Assembly: GCA_013215295.1 (NCBI GenBank)
Contig: JABSOZ010000016.1
Span: 62,001-126,000, forward strand
DNA: 64,000 bases
Direction: 5' to 3'
Source: Colwellia sp.
GTDB lineage: Bacteria; Pseudomonadota; Gammaproteobacteria; Enterobacterales; Alteromonadaceae
The notes beneath the pieces were generated by a model that saw only the letters and a list, made by a program, of their open reading frames with translations, was not told the DNA's origin and did no database searches. Below, in pieces: positions 45,828-54,457 of the stretch; positions within the stretch are counted from its first letter, which is position 1; each line of letters opens with the position of its first letter. A program made the position numbers and the translations under genes.

Positions 45828-47288
45828 CTAATAAACGATGGTTTGCATCGCGTGCTGAGGGATAGTCAACACTGACTGTTGACCATCGATAATGAAATTG
45901 TATTCAATTTGTTTATCGGTTTCGTTCATGATAATCGTTGCCATCTTGTTATCTTCGTTGACAAACGATGTCGCCAATAAAAAGCTACGACTGCTGCTGG
46001 TACTCACTCGGTATGCGTTAGGTCGAACAAACTTAGAAAAATGTCCGATATAATAATACGTTGGTGTATATATTAACTCACCCGTTCTGGTATCAGCATG
46101 CAAGGGCGCATAACAAAAATTACTGACATGATTTGGCCCACCATTTTGGTCCAATAATATATTCCAATCAGTCCAACCAACAGTGCCGCGATTAAAATCT
46201 TTTATCATCGAATTGCCATAACGTTCTGCATTTGGCCAATATTGATATCGATCCGCTCTAAAACCTTCATTTGTTCCTTCTGTGAATAACAAATTCATTT
46301 TTGGATATGACTCATTAATTAAGGCAAGATTATCATGCATAGTTTCACCACCAGCCCATGTCTCATACCAATGAAAACCAATTCCCCACGCATACTTTGC
46401 CGCTTCTGGATCATCAAAAATGGTATTTGCACGATTGGTGATCAAATCGCGGTTATGATCCCAAACCACAATGTTCTTATCACCGTAACCGGCTTTCTCC
46501 ATCTGTGGACCTAAGTTGTTTTTCAAGAAATCACGTTCTTCCTCAGCCGTATAAATCATCGACTCCCAACGTTGTACAGCCATAGGTTCATTCTGAATAG
46601 TGACTCCCCAAATAGGCATACCTTCTGCTTCGTACGCTGCAATGAACTTCGTAAAGTATTTCGCCCAGGTATCGTAATATTCAGGAAGTAACTTTCCGCC
46701 TTGTAACATGTTATTATTGCTTTTCATAAAAGCAGGAGCACTCCAAGGACTTGCGTATAGCAGTAACTCTCCACCGGCAGCTTTTATCGCTCTCTTAATA
46801 AGGGGGATCCTAAACTCACGATCATGCTCAATACTAAATGTAGATAATGATTTATCGCCTTCTTTAATATAGGTATGACTACCGCTGCCAAAATCAGAAC
46901 TGTGTATCGTCGTTCGAGCCAAAGAATAACCAATACCCTCATCTTTATCATAATAAGCTGTTAACATTTCACGCTGCTTTGCTGGCGGTAATTTAGCAAA
47001 AACTTCTGCACTTGCGTCGGTAATTGCGCCACCAAATCCCAGAACCTTTTGAAAGCGTTTATTAGGATTTACAAAGATAGACACTTCTCCTTCTGTAGGT
47101 TGAACGGCCGGTGTTAATGTCGTTTTAAGCGTAAGGGTCAGACGTTGGTCAGTATCTTTAGCGGTAGTGTAAACCTCAATAGTTTTAGCAACCGATTGAG
47201 CTGCCTGAACTTCCATGATTAGCGCTGTAAAGTTGCAAACAGCCAAGCAGCTAAACAATACTGGCGCCATAATGTTTTTTCGAGTCAT
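45828..47288 (-). CDS. GH30 glucosidase/glucanase (beta-1,6-glucan candidate)
   Basis: 486 aa with a signal peptide ending VQAAQ. GH30 landmarks are clear: GFGGAITDASAEVF, SLARTTIHSSDFGSGSHTY, YASPWSAPAFMK, acid/base Glu234 in IQNEPMAVQRWESM, nucleophile Glu337 in LLFTEGTNEG, and the C-terminal beta domain with YYYIGHFSKFVRP. The family includes beta-1,6-glucanases and beta-glucosidases. In a laminarin-type locus the natural task is removing beta-1,6-linked glucose branches, which is inferred from context. It is exported to the periplasm or beyond. It lies 160 bp downstream of the GH5 gene on the same strand. Confidence 0.92.
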   Translation of the reverse strand: MTRKNIMAPVLFSCLAVCNFTALIMEVQAAQSVAKTIEVYTTAKDTDQRLTLTLKTTLTPAVQPTEGEVSIFVNPNKRFQKVLGFGGAITDASAEVFAKLPPAKQREMLTAYYDKDEGIGYSLARTTIHSSDFGSGSHTYIKEGDKSLSTFSIEHDREFRIPLIKRAIKAAGGELLLYASPWSAPAFMKSNNNMLQGGKLLPEYYDTWAKYFTKFIAAYEAEGMPIWGVTIQNEPMAVQRWESMIYTAEEERDFLKNNLGPQMEKAGYGDKNIVVWDHNRDLITNRANTIFDDPEAAKYAWGIGFHWYETWAGGETMHDNLALINESYPKMNLLFTEGTNEGFRADRYQYWPNAERYGNSMIKDFNRGTVGWTDWNILLDQNGGPNHVSNFCYAPLHADTRTGELIYTPTYYYIGHFSKFVRPNAYRVSTSSSRSFLLATSFVNEDNKMATIIMNETDKQIEYNFIIDGQQSVLTIPQHAMQTIVY

Positions 47289-47448
47289 TGGAAAATCTCT
47301 GTTATTTCATTGTTATATGATTAGAAAACAGCATCACATTCGTTTAAGGGAAACTCATATAATGCTGTGTAAAGAAGAAACTTCTGATGAGCAATATCGC
47401 TGAATAATTAAATTTAGCGATATTGCTATTTACAGACGGATATAGCCG

Positions 47449-50400
47449 TTAATCTATCGATGTCAACGTCCAGTTATCTAATACTGAACCTGTTGAACCC
47501 AGGGTTTCGCCACCAGACCTAAAGAGCAGGTAATAGGTTCCTGCAGTCGTTATTTCAAACTGTCCCTGCATTTCCATGTCACAACCAGATGCTGTTGCAG
47601 CACCTGAATAGGCAGCTGTACCACAATCCCAAGCGTTATAGCCATTAAGAACTTTACCAAAGTCGCCAGTATATTCTACGCCGTCAACAGGTTCTGTTGC
47701 GCCAACGTATAGTTCACCCCAAAAATTAAGAATGTCGTCGCCATAAGCTAAGTCCATATCAAACTGGTATGTGCCGACCGGTAATACGACAGACTTATAT
47801 ACACCCATATGTTGCCATGGAGAAGTGCTTGTCTCACTAAAGGTCACTACACCATCAGCAATTATTACACCGTCACCAGATACGGTGTCACTATTTTGAG
47901 CGATAACACTCCAACCAGTAGCATCTTCAAATGTACCGTTGCTGATAAAATTAGTAGTTTCTGTTACTGGCACTAAAACTTGTAACCAATTAATGTTCCA
48001 AGACTCACCAATAGCGTCTAACCTCAAGGTATGCTCGCCTGCGGGTAAGGTAACCGTACTGCTTTGAGTCACCCATGATTGCCAACCGCCGGTTGCTTCA
48101 ACCACAACGGTATCAACTACATTGCCATCTACAGTCATCGTAAAACCATCACTACCTGTTTCTGTCGCTAAGCGATATTCAACGATATAATCACCTGCAG
48201 TCGGTACATTGATTGAATATTCCAGCCAATCTCCTATGCTAGCAAAGCCGATATTACTCCCACCATCTACATCCAATGTACTTTCCACTTCAAAACCAAA
48301 CATATCAGTATAGTTTTCAGCTTGAATAATACCGGGAATTGAAACAATGTTGCTTCCGGTCATGACTTCAATACTGTCGAAACTAATATCTTGTGCGTCT
48401 ACGGCGGTTATTTTGTAATAATATGCATTGGTATCGGCAATGGTTGAATCAAGGTAGCTTACCGCATTAATGTTTTCAGCAAGTAATTGATAGTTAGTGT
48501 TATTATTTACGCTGCGGTAAACGTTATAACCCGTCACATCACTTTCTGAATTAGCGGTCCAAGTTAAAGTAGCTACGCCAGTATCAACAAATACACTCAA
48601 GTCAGTTGGTTTAGCCGGTAGGGTATATAACGTGGAAGGCTCCGCCGCGGTCATTGCTGAAAGTAATGGCTGATGAATCTCATATTCAACAGTACCAAAA
48701 AGTTTAAAAAGCGCTTCAATTTCTTCTATTGGCGCCGTATCAAAAGCAACTGCAGGTATTGAATCACCAGCGACTACATCGATGCCATCAACAGGCACAT
48801 CAGACACAATATATACTTCAGCCCATGCGTTTACACTTGCGTTGTCTTTAAATACACCTGAAAGTGCATAACTCTTACCACCTTCTAAAGTGATCGATTG
48901 ATAGATACCACCATTAATATCAGTACCAGTCATGCTTAACACTGCACCATCATTTCCCGTGGGAAGTTTACTGGCATCAGTTACGTTAAAGTCAATCGTT
49001 GGCGATGTAGCAGAAGCAGCCCAAGTTGTCCAACCACTATCGGAGCCAAAATTACCGTTTACGATAACTTCATTTCCCATATCATCTAATAAACTTAACT
49101 TATCAATACTTACGTCAAGACTACCGCTAGCAACTGAACCAAATTTTACGACGAGGTAATAGGTTTGTGCTCCTTCAACTACAGGTTGAATAATAGGTGT
49201 AGACGTAGCGCAAGCATCATTTAGTGTGCTGTCCCATCCGGCACAGTCCCAAGTGGAAGCTTTAGTGACTAAACCTAAACCTGATTGTTTATTGGTTACC
49301 ATGCCCCAAGTACCAGCACCCTGACCACCACTCCCCGATATATATTTGTATGACCAATTCGTTGCAGCCCAATTAAACTCAGCAAATTTATCGTAAGTGG
49401 CGCGGGTATTTTCACCGCCAAAATCATAACCGGTATTTGCCCATGGCTGGAATTCACCGACTAATAATGGTGATGATAAGCCTTCCATTTTAGTTGCCCA
49501 TCCACAAACACCTTCAGTGCCGTTTTCACCACAAGTTAGCCAATCACGGTGTGTCTTATAATCCGGTGAGCTCCAGCCAAAAATTCCGGGGTAAAAGTGC
49601 ATTTCAAAGGCAACGTTGGTACCACCAAAATCATCAGGGTGACCATATGAATCAATACCTTGATGATGACCAGGCAAAATAATAATTTTATTTTCGTCAA
49701 CGGTGCGAACAGCGTCATATAAATCAAGCATTACATCTGCAAGGTTATTAGCATCAGTGCCCCAAGGTTCATTCAATAAACCATAACCGGCTACTGTGCC
49801 ATTATCTTTATATCGCTCGGCAATTTGTTCCCATAACCAAGTCGTACGTGTTTGATACTCGGGTGTGCTCCAGTATTCATTTTTTCCTGCACAGCCAGAA
49901 TGGTCGTTTACACCTTGCGCACCTACCGCGCCATGTAAATCTAGGATGACATACATGCCACGTGCTTCAGCTGCTGCAATTGTTGCGTCGATGTATTGCC
50001 ATGCATCAGGTCGTAACGTCATTGGATTATTTTCGTCTTCAATAACATTCCATACAAAAGGCAATCGAATGGCATTTAAGCCAAAATCCGCCATGATGTC
50101 CCAATCGCGTTCAGCTATCCAATTATCACGAAACAGATCTAAAAGACGTTCTCGTTCTTCAAAACCAAAACGTTCATCTAATGTCGCCTCTAACGTACAT
50201 TGGTCTGTAGCGACTGTATTAGAAGATTGATTCATCATCCAATATTCATGCAATAACCAATTACCTAAGTTAGTCCCTTTTAGAATGACGGTTTCATCTT
50301 CTGCATTCACCCATCTAACACCATCAGTATGAAGTGCTGATAATCCTACTATTTCTGCTGTTACTTCTGGCTCGACAACGACTACGGGTGGAACTTCTGG

Positions 50401-50544
50401 ATTATTTCCTGGATTTTCAATCGCTGAGTTACCACTTTCAACACCGAAACATCCCGACAGTGTGACTAGGCTGGCACTAAAAAAAGCCATTTTTGTAAAT
50501 TGATTCAGTCTGAATTCAATTTTGCTAACATTTTTATTTGGCAT
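47449..50544 (-). CDS. GH5 glucanase lipoprotein with CBM4/9-, FN3- and CBM6-like modules
   Basis: 1031-aa surface or periplasmic lipoprotein (lipobox LSGC). Catalytic GH5 domain about residues 65-470: KGTNLGNWLLHEYW, acid/base Glu259 in LLNEPWGTD, nucleophile Glu364 in LLVGEFQPW. Then a CBM4/9-like sandwich (about 475-620), an FN3 domain (about 655-745, YNVYRSVNN), a CBM6 (about 750-870, IQAENYTD to INWLQVL) and a second CBM4/9-like domain to the C-terminus. The GNWL motif resembles exo-beta-1,3-glucanase-type GH5 subfamilies, but beta-1,4 or beta-1,6 specificity cannot be excluded. AAGGGGAG precedes the ATG. It may be the main endo- or exo-acting glucanase of this half of the locus. Confidence 0.92.
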   Translation of the reverse strand: MPNKNVSKIEFRLNQFTKMAFFSASLVTLSGCFGVESGNSAIENPGNNPEVPPVVVVEPEVTAEIVGLSALHTDGVRWVNAEDETVILKGTNLGNWLLHEYWMMNQSSNTVATDQCTLEATLDERFGFEERERLLDLFRDNWIAERDWDIMADFGLNAIRLPFVWNVIEDENNPMTLRPDAWQYIDATIAAAEARGMYVILDLHGAVGAQGVNDHSGCAGKNEYWSTPEYQTRTTWLWEQIAERYKDNGTVAGYGLLNEPWGTDANNLADVMLDLYDAVRTVDENKIIILPGHHQGIDSYGHPDDFGGTNVAFEMHFYPGIFGWSSPDYKTHRDWLTCGENGTEGVCGWATKMEGLSSPLLVGEFQPWANTGYDFGGENTRATYDKFAEFNWAATNWSYKYISGSGGQGAGTWGMVTNKQSGLGLVTKASTWDCAGWDSTLNDACATSTPIIQPVVEGAQTYYLVVKFGSVASGSLDVSIDKLSLLDDMGNEVIVNGNFGSDSGWTTWAASATSPTIDFNVTDASKLPTGNDGAVLSMTGTDINGGIYQSITLEGGKSYALSGVFKDNASVNAWAEVYIVSDVPVDGIDVVAGDSIPAVAFDTAPIEEIEALFKLFGTVEYEIHQPLLSAMTAAEPSTLYTLPAKPTDLSVFVDTGVATLTWTANSESDVTGYNVYRSVNNNTNYQLLAENINAVSYLDSTIADTNAYYYKITAVDAQDISFDSIEVMTGSNIVSIPGIIQAENYTDMFGFEVESTLDVDGGSNIGFASIGDWLEYSINVPTAGDYIVEYRLATETGSDGFTMTVDGNVVDTVVVEATGGWQSWVTQSSTVTLPAGEHTLRLDAIGESWNINWLQVLVPVTETTNFISNGTFEDATGWSVIAQNSDTVSGDGVIIADGVVTFSETSTSPWQHMGVYKSVVLPVGTYQFDMDLAYGDDILNFWGELYVGATEPVDGVEYTGDFGKVLNGYNAWDCGTAAYSGAATASGCDMEMQGQFEITTAGTYYLLFRSGGETLGSTGSVLDNWTLTSID

Positions 50545-51247
50545 TAAGTTCTCCCCTTAATTATTGTAACAAGGCGTTTTGACCAGCTAAGTTTCTTTTT
50601 AAACATCTGATATCAACACTCTGATTTTTCGCTAAACTCATATTAATTTCGAATCATAATGTTGCAGACATACTAACCAGCGTCGTCCTTTTAATGCATT
50701 CGAACAAATAAAAAGAAAGTTATATTTAGTTTGAGTATCTTCAATAGATTCGTACCTTGTAAATATTATACAAAACAGCAAGATACGATTTTTATTTGAG
50801 GTTTTAATCGACTCAAATATACAATTAAATAGTGAAAACTATTGAAAGTTGCCCGCAATGATCTTAAGTGGGGGTTAACAATTTGCTTATAAAACACTGA
50901 TTCAATATTTGTATTTACTCTTCTTAAGTCCAGTAACAATGCTTGAATCAGCTTTGATAAATACCCGTGTAAAATCTTTAGAGAATTAATTACTTATGCA
51001 ATTAACTCTATCAAGCTAGGTTACATTTAAGCTGATGGCTCTTATATTAGTCATTTGAAAACGACGATGAATTTGTGGCCATATTTATCACAACAGAGCG
51101 GCTATTTTATGATAAACGTAAATCTATAATCTGATTTAACGAAACGTAGTCGTATACAGTTTTGAGGTACAAAAAAAGGCTTCTGAATAGTTTCAGAAGC
51201 CTTTAGACTTTGGATAGAGATAGATTAATTAATTTATCTATCTAAAC
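50545..51247. other. 703-bp spacer before GH5, ending in a terminator
   Basis: No ORF of substance. From the GH5 side it holds an AT-rich promoter zone with a 9-bp inverted repeat carrying one mismatch (50752-50760 and 50780-50788) around a TATAAT-like element read on the minus strand. The receptor terminator is at its far end. The length suggests GH5-GH30 is transcribed separately from the receptor. No LacI-type operator is present. Confidence 0.45.
51171..51204 (-). terminator. Intrinsic terminator of TonB-dependent receptor 2
   Basis: A perfect 13-bp stem (arms 51175-51187 and 51192-51204, four-base loop) read on the minus strand runs into seven T residues, 44 bp after the receptor stop. 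A textbook rho-independent terminator. Confidence 0.92.
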
Positions 51248-54200
51248 TTAGAATACATAGCGAGCGCCGAGATTGTATCTTGTATGCCCAACTGAATATT
51301 GTCGAACCTGATAGCTTGAACGACCATGAATACGTTGATCTTCCTCTGTCAAATTAATACCTTCAATGAACATTGAAAATTGATCATTAATTTCATAGCT
51401 AATGTTAGCGTCAACCTGGTAAGACGCTTCCACAAAGCGAGGATCTCGTCCTGCAGACTGTAAATATTTGTCACGCCAGTTGTATGCCACTCTAACTTGC
51501 AAGCCATCCCTTTCATAGAAAGCAACTAAGTTTGCAGTATCACTCATGCCAGGCACTACCCATTGGTCTTCATTTAAATTAATGTCATAATTTAAATCGC
51601 CTTCAACAATAGTGAAGTTAGCTTGCACACCAAAACCTGTTTCACCAAAAGTATGCTGTAAAGCAACCTCCCAACCTTTTACCGTTGTTTTGTTCCTGTT
51701 AACAGGTATATTTACATCGAACGTTGCGACTGGATCTGTAGCTAATCCGGTAACTACTACTTCAATATCATCACCTTCACCTGTAATAACAACGTTTGGC
51801 TCATCAGCAAAGTGTTCAACAAAATAGGCGTTAACATCAGCATTATCATATTCAAATTGTGGGTCACCACCCGTAATGGCTTCCACTGCTTGATTGTAAA
51901 GTGCTCCTTCTATAGGTGTTGTTAAGTCACCGAAAAGTGGCTGGTCTTCAAATTTTTTGTTAACAATAAAGTTATCGACCTCTTTACTCCAATAACCAGC
52001 AGAAACGTAACTTGCTTCATCAAAGTACCACTCTAGTGATAAGTCAAAGTTAGTTGATTCCATTGGTAATAATTGTGGGTTACCTCTGCTGCCACTACCG
52101 CCATCTGACCCTAAGTGGTGAATGATCAATGCACCTTTTAGATCGTTATATACTGGACGAGTAACGGTTAAACTATGTGATGCTCGGAAAATCACATCTT
52201 CACTTATTTCAACATCAAAATCGATACTAGGCAGCAACATATCATAGTCACCGTCTATTTCAGAAAACCCTTGAATAGTTTCACCATCTTCATCAAGTTG
52301 TTTAAATAATTCAAAGTTATTATTAACAATAGACCATTCAACTTTGTCATAAAGTGGTACCAAGGCTTCAGAGTGAACTTTGGTTTCTTCATAACGCAAA
52401 CCAACATATAGATTCATTGGCATATCAAACAGGTCTGCAACATAATGCCCTTGAACATAGATAGAAGTTGATTTTTCTGTTGTAACTTCATCTGAATCAA
52501 AATCATAAGTTGGGCAAAAACCGGTTAAACAAGGGCCATTACCTGCAACATTACCGTGATCTCCTGTTTGTAATAATTCCTCACCACGTGTAATTAATTC
52601 ATCAAAATCCCATGAGAAAAATTCAGTGGCTTGTCGTGGATCTCCGCTACCTTCAATACCATCAAATACCCCAGCAATAGATTCAATAGTTAATAGATCA
52701 GCAATGTCTCCAGGTTCTCCGACGCCACTCCAGGCATTTCGAGATACCCATGCAGATTGACCACGATTGGTGACTTTTACATTGCCAAAGCCAAACTCGA
52801 TTTCATGACCATCGCCAAACGCATATTCAGTACTAAACTGAAATTGTTTAACATCCATTCTGTTATTAAACGAGCCAAAACCGCTGCCGTTTAATTGCAT
52901 GTCATTGGCATTGAGTTCATCATATCGAATGATTTGATTATGAGAGTTGCGCTCACCAAGCTCAATATCCAATACAGGCATGCCATTTGCGGTAAAGTAG
53001 CCATCAGTGGTAATACGATTCAATGAAGCAACTGCGACAAAACCACTTGAGCCATACTTACTATTAGGCTTAGAAACGCCGGTGGAATCATGGTAATCCA
53101 TATGCATGGATAGATTTTCAGTTGCTAACCATTCAACATTGAAACCAATAGATTTATTCTCGTCTACAACGGCAAATTGCCCAACACCTTGATTACGTTC
53201 CTGAGAACAACCAATTTGAGAGTACCTTGTCGGTGAGTATATTTGACCTTCTTTCACCCATTCGCTTTCTCTGGTTTTACAATTAGGATCAAACCAAGCT
53301 GAAATATCTTTATTAACGGTTTCACTTTGATTTTCAGCATATGTATAGTCCAACGTTGCCGTTAAAGATTCAATCGGGCGCCATTGAAAAGTCAATTGGG
53401 CATTTATGCGTTCACGGTGAAATTCAGCCATGTTGTATTGTATATTAGTAGGAATAGCGTATATCCCATCAACAACTTCTGTCGGAAAATTGACTGCCGA
53501 AGGGTCACCCACTACGATCGTGCCCCATTCATCATCAGGGTGAGTCTCTCCTGGATTAGCGAGTTCAAAAGCATCAATATCTGCTTGGCTAACAAAGTTA
53601 CGGCTCATGAAATCTTGCGTTGTAGCAGATTGGTATCCACCGTCACGTTCTTGATAACTGAACGTTAGACCGACACCAAAAGTTTCATCGGCAAAAGTAT
53701 TGCTATATAAACCAGCAAATTCAGGCGTTAAACTATTATTTCCACGACTACTACTGTCATAAACCCCTTTGGTACTAAAAGCTGCTTGTTGTCCTGGATT
53801 ACTGAAAGGTTTGCGAGTAGCAACATTGACAACTGCACCAATTCCCCCTGTAGCGACATTTGCCCGACCCGACTTGTATACCTCAACTGACGATACGCCC
53901 TCAGAGGCAATATTGCCGAAGTCAAATGAACGGCCACCTGTTGTTGGCATTTGTCTGCCATTAAAAGTAACGATGTTGAAATCAGGGCCGAAACCACGGA
54001 CGGTGATTTTAGAACCTTCACCACGTTCACGTTCAATCGCTATACCGGTAATACGTTGCAGTGATTCAGCTAAGTTGGTATCAGGGAATTTCCCCATATC
54101 TTCTGCTGAAATACCATCAACAACTCCTTTGGCTTCTCGCTTTAAATCCATGGAACGTAGTAAGCTGCCTTTAATACCTGTAACGGTAATGATCTCAACT

Positions 54201-54325
54201 TTCTCTTCTTCTTTTTCTTCTAATATTTTATTTTCGAGAGCCGTTTCTGCAGCATAAGCACTGGTAGAACATATTGCGGCAATACTTACAGCTAGTAAGT
54301 TATGCTTAAATTTTTTCTTATACAT
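51248..54325 (-). CDS. TonB-dependent receptor 2, glucan locus
   Basis: 1025 aa. Signal peptide ending SAYAAE, a TonB-box-like IITVTG near residue 45, plug domain with VVDGISAEDMGKFPDTNLAES and ITVRGFGPDFN, and a barrel ending in Phe (YNLGARYVF). It belongs to the same sugar-importing group as receptor 1 but the two differ strongly in sequence, so different ligands are likely. It lies 132 bp behind the GH16-like lipoprotein gene, which probably shares its promoter, and ends in a strong terminator. Likely ligand: the glucan oligosaccharides released by GH5, GH30 or bound by the GH16-like protein (inference). AAGGGT precedes the ATG. Confidence 0.94.
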   Translation of the reverse strand: MYKKKFKHNLLAVSIAAICSTSAYAAETALENKILEEKEEEKVEIITVTGIKGSLLRSMDLKREAKGVVDGISAEDMGKFPDTNLAESLQRITGIAIERERGEGSKITVRGFGPDFNIVTFNGRQMPTTGGRSFDFGNIASEGVSSVEVYKSGRANVATGGIGAVVNVATRKPFSNPGQQAAFSTKGVYDSSSRGNNSLTPEFAGLYSNTFADETFGVGLTFSYQERDGGYQSATTQDFMSRNFVSQADIDAFELANPGETHPDDEWGTIVVGDPSAVNFPTEVVDGIYAIPTNIQYNMAEFHRERINAQLTFQWRPIESLTATLDYTYAENQSETVNKDISAWFDPNCKTRESEWVKEGQIYSPTRYSQIGCSQERNQGVGQFAVVDENKSIGFNVEWLATENLSMHMDYHDSTGVSKPNSKYGSSGFVAVASLNRITTDGYFTANGMPVLDIELGERNSHNQIIRYDELNANDMQLNGSGFGSFNNRMDVKQFQFSTEYAFGDGHEIEFGFGNVKVTNRGQSAWVSRNAWSGVGEPGDIADLLTIESIAGVFDGIEGSGDPRQATEFFSWDFDELITRGEELLQTGDHGNVAGNGPCLTGFCPTYDFDSDEVTTEKSTSIYVQGHYVADLFDMPMNLYVGLRYEETKVHSEALVPLYDKVEWSIVNNNFELFKQLDEDGETIQGFSEIDGDYDMLLPSIDFDVEISEDVIFRASHSLTVTRPVYNDLKGALIIHHLGSDGGSGSRGNPQLLPMESTNFDLSLEWYFDEASYVSAGYWSKEVDNFIVNKKFEDQPLFGDLTTPIEGALYNQAVEAITGGDPQFEYDNADVNAYFVEHFADEPNVVITGEGDDIEVVVTGLATDPVATFDVNIPVNRNKTTVKGWEVALQHTFGETGFGVQANFTIVEGDLNYDINLNEDQWVVPGMSDTANLVAFYERDGLQVRVAYNWRDKYLQSAGRDPRFVEASYQVDANISYEINDQFSMFIEGINLTEEDQRIHGRSSYQVRQYSVGHTRYNLGARYVF

Positions 54326-54457
54326 AATAATTTACCCTTAATAACGCTTCGATGAGCTGTTATTTTATAAACTTCAGTGTCATAGTATTTTTAAGTGTTC
54401 AACTCTAACGACAGGTCACTTCGCTACATGGCTCGGTGACTCGAAAGAGCTATACTT

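Noticed and set aside
47040-47062. Further LacI-type operator in GH30
   Set aside because: GAAAGCGTTTAT at about 47051 lies inside the coding region and lacks the palindromic AGCGCT core.
53769-54257. Plus-strand 162-residue ORF opposite TonB receptor 2
   Set aside because: It is antisense to the conserved signal peptide and plug domain, and its composition mirrors the receptor codons. No start signal was seen.
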